From an uncultured Clostridia bacterium (lineage in GTDB: Bacteria; Bacillota; Clostridia; Christensenellales; Borkfalkiaceae), in contig CAKQJE010000003.1 in assembly GCA_934247225.1 (NCBI GenBank), positions 82,400-146,399 of the forward strand: DNA of 64,000 nt. The letters run 5' to 3'. Made by a program: the position numbers and the translations under genes. This document shows positions 58,375 to 64,000 of this stretch, piece after piece. The notes under the pieces are model-generated. The model was not told the DNA's origin. It saw only the letters and a program-made list of their open reading frames with translations, and made no database searches. Within the stretch, counting starts at the first letter, position 1. Every line of letters starts with the position of its first letter.

Positions 58375-58935
58375 CTCGATTTTGTTCAGTATTTCGCAAA
58401 ACCTTTCAAGATCGTCGCGAGAGTAGTATTCGATAGTTATTTTTCCGCCGTCGTCCGTGCCGTTTAACGTCACTTTCGTTCCGAAATCGCGTTGCATACG
58501 CCTTATCATATCTCTCAGCTCCGGGCTTTGCCTGGAAAAATTCGCGCTCGTCGCCGCGCCCGCGCTTTTGTTTTTAACGAGCTTTTCGGTGTCGCGAACG
58601 CTTAAACGCTTTCTTAAAACCACCGAAGCGACCGTCTCTTGTTCTTTTTGCGAGAGCGTAACCAAAGCCCGCGCGTGTCCTGCGGAAAGCCTGCCGAGGG
58701 AAACGAGCCTTATTATTTCGGGAGAGAGGGTTAAAAGCCTTAACGTGTTGGCGACGGCAGAGCGGCTTTTGCCGATCCTCGCCGCAAGTTCTTCCTGCGT
58801 AAGCCCGTATTCCTCCATGGCTTTTTTCATATCCTTGGCGGTGTCTATCGGGTTGGGTTTTTCGATTCTGAATCTTTCGGCGAGCTTTCTGTCGGCTTCG
58901 TCGAAAAGTCCTATCTGTTTTTCGTCTTTATCCAT
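58357..58935 (-). CDS. ParB/Spo0J-like protein lacking the N-terminal CTPase/nuclease domain
   Basis: This 192-residue protein contains the KorB-like helix-turn-helix core of ParB: Tyr-Gly-Leu-Thr-Gln-Glu-Glu-Leu-Ala (43-51), Gly-Lys-Ser-Arg-Ser-Ala-Val-Ala-Asn (55-63), Leu-Ser-Ala-Gly-His-Ala-Arg-Ala-Leu (83-91). A C-terminal dimerisation segment follows (about 145-192). Normal ParB (about 280-300 residues) begins with a domain carrying Gly-Glu-Arg-Arg-x-Arg-Ala; here the protein starts about where that domain should end, and the 169 bases upstream do not encode it in any frame I can see. It could still bind DNA but not form the CTP-dependent clamp. No ParA gene and no parS site were noticed nearby. 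Confidence 0.8.
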   Translation of the reverse strand: MDKDEKQIGLFDEADRKLAERFRIEKPNPIDTAKDMKKAMEEYGLTQEELAARIGKSRSAVANTLRLLTLSPEIIRLVSLGRLSAGHARALVTLSQKEQETVASVVLRKRLSVRDTEKLVKNKSAGAATSANFSRQSPELRDMIRRMQRDFGTKVTLNGTDDGGKITIEYYSRDDLERFCEILNKIEDYPDF

Positions 58936-59017
58936 AATCCTGTGTTTTTAAAATAACAAATCCGAGGGTTTGCCCCATCTTTTTTGTCGGGAGTTTTCCC
59001 TCTTTTTAAAGTGCAAA

Positions 59018-59040
59018 TTCGGGGGCTTGTCGCCCCCGAA
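59018..59040 (-). terminator. Hairpin after the FtsH gene (possible terminator)
   Basis: A TTCGGGGGC / GCCCCCGAA stem with a 5-base loop lies 65 bases after the FtsH stop. On the minus strand it is followed by TTTGCACTTT, an imperfect T-run. The ParB-like gene starts 83 bases further on. Confidence 0.5.
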
Positions 59041-59082
59041 AAGTGTTGCTTTTGTTTCAGCCGTTAAATCGGGAAATATGCC

Positions 59083-59098
59083 GTTAATCGACTTATAG
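59083..59098 (+). repeat. 16-bp intergenic word, copy 3
   Basis: GTTAATCGACTTATAG, six bases past the FtsH stop codon. Here the flank is ACCGATTT rather than a GCGG plus T-run. Confidence 0.65.
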
Positions 59099-59104
59099 AC
59101 CGAT

Positions 59105-61174
59105 TTAATCGTTTTTATTGCCGTTATCGTCCTTATTGTCGCCCGCGGTCGGCATAGACGGAATATCGCCCTGCGCTTCGGGTTTTTCGGGAGCGATTAC
59201 GGGTTTTGCGGCTTCCTTTGCCTTAGCGTTGGCAAATTCTTCCGCGCGCTTGAACGGATTTTCGGCGCGTTCTTTGTCGCGCTGATCCATATATTCGATA
59301 ATTTCCTTGACGTCCCTGCCTTGCATGATAAGGTCGACTTCGTCCTGATAAATGGTCTCCCTTTCGATGAGCAGGCGCGCCATATTGTCGAGAAGCTTTT
59401 TGTTTTCGGTAAGAAGGTCGACGGCTTTCTGATGCGCTTCTTTTATGATGCGCTGAATTTCTTCGTCGATCGTCGCGGCGGTCTGTTCGCTGTAACCGGC
59501 TTTGGTTTCGTAATCTCTGCCGATAAACACCTGATCGTTGTCGCCGTAGTTCACGGGTCCGACCCTGTCGCTCATACCCCATTCGGTAACCATTTTTCTC
59601 GCGCGTTCGGTCGCAGCCTTAATGTCGCTCGAAGCGCCCGAGGAGATGTCCTTTATGATAAGCTCTTCGGCAACTCTTCCGCCGTAAGTCATAACGATAT
59701 CGTCGAGAAGTTTAGCCTTGCTTAAATACTGATCGTCGCCGTCCGGGCGGGTAAGCGTGTAACCGCCTGCCGAGCCTCTCGGAATGATCGAAACTTCCTG
59801 AACGGGGTCGCAGTGGGGGAGAAGTCTTGCAAGAATTGCGTGTCCCGATTCGTGATATGCGGTGATACGTTTATCTGATTCGGTAACGAGACGGCTCTTC
59901 TTCTGCGGTCCCATGATAACTTTGTTTATAGCTTCGTAAAGGTCTACGTTCGTGATCGCCTTTTCGTTCTTTCTCGCGGCTAAAATCGCGGCTTCGTTCA
60001 AAAGGTTCGCGATATCCGCGCCCGAGAAGCCCGCCGTCATGCGCGCGAGCGTTTTGAAGTTTACGTCGGCTGCAAGCGGTTTGTTTCTCGCGTGAACTTT
60101 GAGGATAGCTTCTCTTCCGCGAACGTCGGGCATATTTACGTAAATCTGTCTGTCGAATCTGCCCGGTCTCATCAAAGCGGGGTCGAGAATGTCCGCACGG
60201 TTGGTCGCCGCGATAATTATAATTCCGTCGTTGGCTTCGAAACCGTCCATCTGAACGAGGAGCTGGTTAAGCGTCTGCTCTCTTTCGTCGTTGCCTCCGC
60301 CGAGCCCCGCGCCTCTCTGACGGCCTACCGCGTCGATTTCGTCGATAAACACGATGCACGGCATACTCTTTTTAGCCATCGCGAAAAGGTCTCTTACTCT
60401 GCTTGCGCCCACGCCGACGAACATTTCAACGAAGTCCGAACCGCTTATGGAGAAGAACGGAACGTTCGCTTCGCCCGCGACTGCTTTCGCAAACAACGTT
60501 TTACCTGTTCCCGGAGGTCCTACGAGAAGTACGCCCTTAGGAATTCTTGCGCCGAGAACGGAGAACTTTTTGGGGTTTTTCAAAAACTCTACGATTTCTT
60601 GGAGTTCTTCCTTTTCTTCTTCCGCGCCCGCAACGTCGGCAAATCTCACTTTAACGTTCTGATTTACGCGCGCTTTGGTCTTTCCGAAGTCCATCGCGCC
60701 CTTGTTCGCGCCGTTCACCGAACGCATAAGGAACATAACCGCGAGAAGACCCACGCCGAGCATCAAAGCGGGCATAACGAGGCTCGACCAGAACGACCCC
60801 GCGTTAGGATCGGAGCAGTTTATAACCACGCCGTTTCTCTTTAAAATCTCGAATTCTTCGGAGAAAATAGTCTGCGGATAAAGGCTTGCGCCGTAAACGG
60901 CTTTTCCGTTTTTCGTTGCGTCGTAACCGGTAAGGTTGTAAACGTCGACTACGATTTTCTTGATAACCGCTTTATCGGCGTTGTAAACAATGATTTTCGT
61001 TTCGCTTCCGTCTTCGGCCGTCGCGTCCTTGTATTCGATACCCGCAAGCTCGAAAAATCTGGACGTATCCACGCTCTCGACTCTTCTCGTGAAAAGTCCT
61101 CCGAGCGCCAGAAGCGCGATAGTCACGGCGATCAAGGCTATAACTATTATCGCCGTTTTAGATGATTTTCTCAT
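59105..61174 (-). CDS. ftsH: ATP-dependent zinc metalloprotease FtsH
   Basis: This 689-residue membrane AAA protease has two N-terminal membrane helices (about 8-28 and 128-150) flanking an extracellular domain. The AAA ATPase domain has Walker A Gly-Pro-Pro-Gly-Thr-Gly-Lys-Thr (219-226), Walker B Phe-Ile-Asp-Glu-Ile-Asp (276-281) and an Arg-Pro-Gly-Arg-Phe-Asp-Arg second region (336-342). The zinc site is His-Glu-Ser-Gly-His (441-445). The charged, Asn/Asp-rich tail is common. It degrades unfolded and short-lived membrane and cytoplasmic proteins as a hexamer. AGGAGG precedes the ATG at 61174. In many Firmicutes it lies near tRNA-modification genes; here it is next to a partial ParB. Confidence 0.97.
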   Translation of the reverse strand: MRKSSKTAIIVIALIAVTIALLALGGLFTRRVESVDTSRFFELAGIEYKDATAEDGSETKIIVYNADKAVIKKIVVDVYNLTGYDATKNGKAVYGASLYPQTIFSEEFEILKRNGVVINCSDPNAGSFWSSLVMPALMLGVGLLAVMFLMRSVNGANKGAMDFGKTKARVNQNVKVRFADVAGAEEEKEELQEIVEFLKNPKKFSVLGARIPKGVLLVGPPGTGKTLFAKAVAGEANVPFFSISGSDFVEMFVGVGASRVRDLFAMAKKSMPCIVFIDEIDAVGRQRGAGLGGGNDEREQTLNQLLVQMDGFEANDGIIIIAATNRADILDPALMRPGRFDRQIYVNMPDVRGREAILKVHARNKPLAADVNFKTLARMTAGFSGADIANLLNEAAILAARKNEKAITNVDLYEAINKVIMGPQKKSRLVTESDKRITAYHESGHAILARLLPHCDPVQEVSIIPRGSAGGYTLTRPDGDDQYLSKAKLLDDIVMTYGGRVAEELIIKDISSGASSDIKAATERARKMVTEWGMSDRVGPVNYGDNDQVFIGRDYETKAGYSEQTAATIDEEIQRIIKEAHQKAVDLLTENKKLLDNMARLLIERETIYQDEVDLIMQGRDVKEIIEYMDQRDKERAENPFKRAEEFANAKAKEAAKPVIAPEKPEAQGDIPSMPTAGDNKDDNGNKND

Positions 61175-61271
61175 TAAACCTCCTGTAAACCGCTTTAAAA
61201 AAATTTTGTTCGCGGCTTATTGCTTTTGTTGCTTTTGCAGCCGATTTAATATAGTAATGTCGGCTGATTTG

Positions 61272-61552
61272 TATGCCAGTCAAGAATAATATGAACCATG
61301 GTCTGACGGCGAATTTTTGACTAATACGTCGTTACGCTCGCGGCTTATACATCAAGTATTAACCCGTTCGCGTGCCTTGTCTTAGCCTAAAAACTCGCCG
61401 TCAGACTTGCCCGCAACCAAAACGCCGATATTTTAGGTGATTTTTGGTAAAGGCGAACGCAGATGTACTTGCTGTACTTCAAGCGAGAATTTAGCAAAAA
61501 GCGCGAAAATTGCGGCGTTTTGGCAAGGTTCGGATTATTCTTGGCTGGCATA
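61272..61552. mobile_element. Miniature inverted-repeat transposable element (281 bp)
   Basis: The ends are 29-bp imperfect inverted repeats starting TATGCCAG and including CAAGAATAAT and GAACC. The outermost TA on each side could be the target duplication. Inside are two perfect inverted pairs: GTCTGACGGCGA (61301-61312) with 61395-61406, and CCAAAACGCCG (61417-61427) with 61513-61523, so the element can fold as two hairpins. It has no transposase gene; open frames across it are spurious. The first hairpin holds CGTCGTTACGCTCG and CGCGTGCCTTG, related to the 130-bp repeats at 36631. It sits about 100 bp upstream of ftsH. Confidence 0.75.
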
Positions 61553-61894
61553 ACAATAATATCATATGATGAATTTAAAGACAAATATAAATCGCAAAAT
61601 GTTATTTTTTTACTTATTTTTCACCGAAATAAATTTCGCTTTGTTTGCGCCTCGGATAAAGTATGCGTAAGCGTTCAAAGTTTTAGACATACTTTTCTTT
61701 TATTTGCCGAAATCCCGCCTCGGTGAAACGAAACGTCTCATTAAAGAGTAAAAATGCCTCTATAAGTCGATTAACGCGTGTTTTTTGCTTTGATTTATCG
61801 ATTATTTCGTCGTATTTGCGTTGGCTTCTTATAGATACAAAGTCTCAATAAGGTGAAAATTTGATAAAATCGTTTTAAAGCAAGCCCAAAAGCC
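61553..61894. other. Gene-free gap with a reverse copy of the 16-bp word
   Basis: An A/T-rich stretch (including a run near 61600-61620) with no credible gene. CTATAAGTCGATTAAC at 61760-61775 is the exact reverse complement of the word at 1935, 51838 and 59083. Otherwise I see nothing until the promoter at 61895. Confidence 0.6.
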
Positions 61895-61923
61895 TTGACG
61901 AAATCTTTCCACCGATTTATAAT
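61895..61923 (+). promoter_or_regulatory. Promoter of the flavodiiron protein gene
   Basis: TTGACG (61895-61900), a 17-base spacer, then TATAAT (61918-61923), followed by a leader of about 33 bases containing GAGGAT. Confidence 0.8.
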
Positions 61924-61962
61924 CACGTTGTAAATCAAATTTGTGAGGATCGAAAGATTAAA

Positions 61963-63117
61963 ATGTATATCGCGGACGGAATTCGATATGTCGGCGTGAA
62001 CGACAGAAAAACCGATCTTTTCGAAGGGCAGTATAAAATCCCGAACGGAATTTCTTATAATTCTTATGTCGTTATCGGCGAAAAAATCGCCGTTATGGAC
62101 AGCGTGGATCAGAGTTTCGGCGAAGAGTGGCTTAACAATATAGAAAACGCGTTGCAGGGAAGAAACCCCGATTATCTCGTGGTTTTGCATATGGAACCCG
62201 ACCATTCGGCGAATATCGCCGCGTTTCTGGGGAAATATCCCGAAGCGACGGTCGTTTCCAACTCCAAAGTGTTTGCGATGGCGGAAAACTTTTTCGGAAA
62301 AGCCGTCGCGCCGAAACGACTCGAAGTCAAAGAGGGCGACGTTCTCGATCTCGGCGGCAAAACGCTTAAATTCGTTTTCGCGCCTATGGTTCATTGGCCG
62401 GAGGTAATGTTCGCTTACGAAGCCGAGGATAAAATTCTCTTTTCGGCGGACGCGTTCGGTAAATTCGGTGATCTTAACGCCAACGAACCTTGGGACGACG
62501 AAGCGAGGAGATATTATATCGGCATTGTCGGGAAATTCGGCGTTCAGGTTCAGGCGGTTCTTAAAAAAGCGGCGGGCTTGAATATCGAAAAAATCTGCCC
62601 GTTGCACGGTGAAATTCTTTCCGAAAACCTCGCGCATTATATATCATTATATAATATTTGGTCGTCTTACGCGGTCGAAAGCGATGGAACGCTTATTTGT
62701 TACACTTCCGTTTACGGACACACGAAGATTGCCGCCGAACTTCTGGCAAAGGATCTCGAAGCTGTTGGCGAAAAGGTAGCGATTTACGATCTGGCTCGCA
62801 CCGACGAGTCGCTCGCGCTTGCCGAAGCTTTCCGTTACGGCAAACTCGTGCTTGCGACTACGACTTATAACGGCGAAGTTTTCCCCGCAATGAGAGAGTT
62901 TATAAACGAGCTTATCGGGCATAACTATCAGAACAGAAAAGTAGGTTTTATCGAAAACGGCTCGTGGGCGCCCGTCGCGAAAAAGAAGATGACGGATATG
63001 CTTGCCGCTTGCAAAAATATCGCGTTTGCCGAAGCTTCGGTGAAGATTATTTCCGCGGTGAACGAACAAAACAAAGAAGAAATTAAAAAATTAGCCGAAG
63101 AATTCGGCACAAAATAA
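61963..63117 (+). CDS. Flavodiiron protein (oxygen and/or NO reductase)
   Basis: This 384-residue cytoplasmic protein has a metallo-beta-lactamase-like diiron domain followed by a flavodoxin domain. Diiron ligands are visible: His-Met-Glu-Pro-Asp-His (His76, Glu78, Asp80, His81), a His in Met-Val-His-Trp-Pro near 144, Asp in Ser-Ala-Asp-Ala-Phe near 164, and His in Pro-Leu-His-Gly-Glu near 214. The flavodoxin part starts near 240 with Tyr-Thr-Ser-Val-Tyr-Gly-His-Thr, the FMN phosphate loop, and has Gly-Ser-Trp-Ala-Pro late. It has no fused rubredoxin. It reduces oxygen to water (or NO to N2O) with electrons from a rubredoxin. The rubrerythrin gene follows after 22 bases, a peroxide partner. 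Confidence 0.93.
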   Translation: MYIADGIRYVGVNDRKTDLFEGQYKIPNGISYNSYVVIGEKIAVMDSVDQSFGEEWLNNIENALQGRNPDYLVVLHMEPDHSANIAAFLGKYPEATVVSNSKVFAMAENFFGKAVAPKRLEVKEGDVLDLGGKTLKFVFAPMVHWPEVMFAYEAEDKILFSADAFGKFGDLNANEPWDDEARRYYIGIVGKFGVQVQAVLKKAAGLNIEKICPLHGEILSENLAHYISLYNIWSSYAVESDGTLICYTSVYGHTKIAAELLAKDLEAVGEKVAIYDLARTDESLALAEAFRYGKLVLATTTYNGEVFPAMREFINELIGHNYQNRKVGFIENGSWAPVAKKKMTDMLAACKNIAFAEASVKIISAVNEQNKEEIKKLAEEFGTK

Positions 63118-63139
63118 AAACAAAGAGAGGTAAAATGTT

Positions 63140-63691
63140 ATGAAAAAATGGAGATGCACGGTATGCGGTCAGATAGTGGAGTCGGACGTTTGTCCTTCCG
63201 AATGTCCCGTTTGCCACGCTAAGGGCGACAAATTCGTCGAAGTTAAGGACGACGAGATGAGCTGGGCTGCGGAACACGTAGTCGGCATTGCGAAAGGCGT
63301 TCCCGAAGAAATCGTCGAGGGATTAAGAGCTAACTTCAACGGCGAGTGTTCCGAGGTCGGAATGTATCTCGCTATGTCGAGAGTGGCTTTCCGCGAGGGG
63401 TATCCCGAAATCGGTCTTTATTGGGAGAAAGCGGCGTACGAAGAAGCCGAACATGCGGCTAAGTTTGCCGAAATGCTCGGCGAGGTCGTAACCGACTCTA
63501 CGAAGAAGAACCTCGAAATGAGAGTGGAAGCCGAAAACGGCGCGACGGCAGGCAAAACCGAACTCGCTAAAAAGGCGAAAGCTTTAAATCTCGACGCCAT
63601 TCACGACACCGTTCACGAAATGGCTCGCGACGAAGCCCGCCACGGCAGGGCTTTCAAGGGTTTGCTCGAAAGATACTTCGGAAACAAGTAA
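63140..63691 (+). CDS. Reverse rubrerythrin (peroxide-reducing)
   Basis: This 183-residue protein has the rubredoxin-like domain at the N terminus: Cys-Thr-Val-Cys-Gly (6-10) and Cys-Pro-Val-Cys (about 22-25), with an extra Cys between them. A four-helix diiron domain follows (about 50-183) with Glu-Cys-Ser-Glu near 69, Glu-Glu-Ala-Glu-His near 100 and Asp-Glu-Ala-Arg-His near 168. Rubredoxin first and ferritin-like second is the order of reverse rubrerythrins, which reduce hydrogen peroxide in clostridia. It follows the flavodiiron gene closely, with an AGAGAGG binding site, forming an oxygen-defence operon closed by a terminator. Confidence 0.93.
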   Translation: MKKWRCTVCGQIVESDVCPSECPVCHAKGDKFVEVKDDEMSWAAEHVVGIAKGVPEEIVEGLRANFNGECSEVGMYLAMSRVAFREGYPEIGLYWEKAAYEEAEHAAKFAEMLGEVVTDSTKKNLEMRVEAENGATAGKTELAKKAKALNLDAIHDTVHEMARDEARHGRAFKGLLERYFGNK

Positions 63692-63722
63692 TATATTTAT
63701 ATATTGATAAAGCAACAAGTAA

Positions 63723-63757
63723 AAGTACGGCGGGTTTTTCCGCCGTGCTTTTTTGTT
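63723..63757 (+). terminator. Intrinsic terminator of the oxygen-defence operon
   Basis: AGTACGGCGG pairs with CCGCCGTGCT (one G-T pair) and is followed by TTTTTTG, 32 bases after the rubrerythrin stop. From here to 63900 I see only A/T-rich sequence. Confidence 0.88.
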
Positions 63758-63931
63758 TAAGTCGACTGATTTGCGGTTGTAACACAATATGTTGTGTAAA
63801 CGAACGGGCAAAAATCTATATACCGTGCGGCGGCAAAACCTTTCCCGGGCGTAATGCATGAATGCGGAAAATCATAGATTTTATGCCGAAAAATCTTTTT
63901 TAAAAAAATTAAAAAAAGTGTCGAAAAACAG

Positions 63932-63961
63932 TTGACAAAGGGAGGGGTGAAGTGGTAAGAT
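63932..63961 (+). promoter_or_regulatory. Strong promoter facing out of the window
   Basis: TTGACA (63932-63937), an 18-base G-rich spacer, then TAAGAT (63956-63961), with a long A-rich tract upstream like an UP element. No gene begins before the window ends. Arrangement and strength resemble stable-RNA promoters, but that is only a guess. Confidence 0.65.
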
Positions 63962-64000
63962 AAGCAAGCAAATTGAGCGAGGGCTTATAGATATCGTGAC

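Noticed and set aside
58936..59104. Missing N-terminal half of ParB as a frameshifted upstream segment
   Set aside because: No frame in this gap encodes the Gly-Glu-Arg-Arg motif or similar sequence; it holds hairpins and the 16-bp word instead.
61463..61726. 87-codon open frame across the right end of the MITE
   Set aside because: It begins within the element and continues into A/T-rich flank with no binding site; not a transposase.

Overview
The window looks like a chromosomal segment of an anaerobic, low-to-mid GC, Gram-positive bacterium of the class Clostridia (Bacillota), probably gut-associated and uncultured. The grounds are lipoprotein signal peptides ending in a lipobox Cys, ABC sugar importers of the binding-protein plus two-permease type, AraC-family regulators, cell-surface leucine-rich lipoproteins with a characteristic C-terminal tail, strong AGGAGG ribosome binding sites, a SirTM/macrodomain pair, and an oxygen-defence pair (flavodiiron protein, reverse rubrerythrin). 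No finer taxonomy is supported.

Layout. 1-1897: the end of a metallo-beta-lactamase-fold hydrolase, then a zinc macrodomain and a SirTM sirtuin, closed by a terminator. 2148-4050: a DUF4434 protein and a convergent AraC regulator. 4272-12187: a rightward run of carbohydrate genes (DUF4886, cupin, DUF4432 epimerase-like, GHL6-type hydrolase, small lipoprotein, GH2 beta-mannosidase). 12155-29343: transport cassette 1, with its own promoter and a structured leader, then a large secreted protein, binding protein, two permeases, Ig-like surface protein, DUF4838 lipoprotein, Big_2 secreted protein and a second GH2 beta-mannosidase. 29694-32727: a GH78 rhamnosidase and a second AraC regulator. 32815-51771: transport cassette 2, with the same kind of leader, then binding protein, two permeases, a tandem 130-bp structured repeat, Ig-like protein, DUF4838 lipoprotein, Big_2 lipoprotein, three leucine-rich lipoproteins, a beta-helix protein and a GH95-like fucosidase. 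52086-55832: a lone 1248-residue leucine-rich lipoprotein. 56197-61174: leftward genes (methyltransferase-like membrane protein, DUF2156-GNAT protein, a ParB-like protein without its N-terminal domain, FtsH). 61272-61552: a miniature inverted-repeat element. 61963-63691: flavodiiron protein and rubrerythrin. The last bases hold a strong promoter facing out of the window.

How it works together. The 47 kb between 4272 and 51771 reads as a Gram-positive polysaccharide-utilisation region. Surface lipoproteins and Ig-like proteins would bind a branched glycan, two importers would take up oligosaccharides, and mannosidases, rhamnosidase, fucosidase-like and putative hydrolases would trim them. No ABC ATPase is encoded here, so a shared ATPase elsewhere is implied. 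The most unusual feature is that two six-gene cassettes with the same gene order (binding protein, permease, permease, Ig-like, DUF4838, Big_2) lie in tandem. Both transcripts start with the same covarying RNA leader, absent elsewhere in the window as far as I can see. Each region also has a divergently transcribed AraC gene whose consensus promoter puts the first transcribed base at the ATG (a predicted leaderless mRNA).
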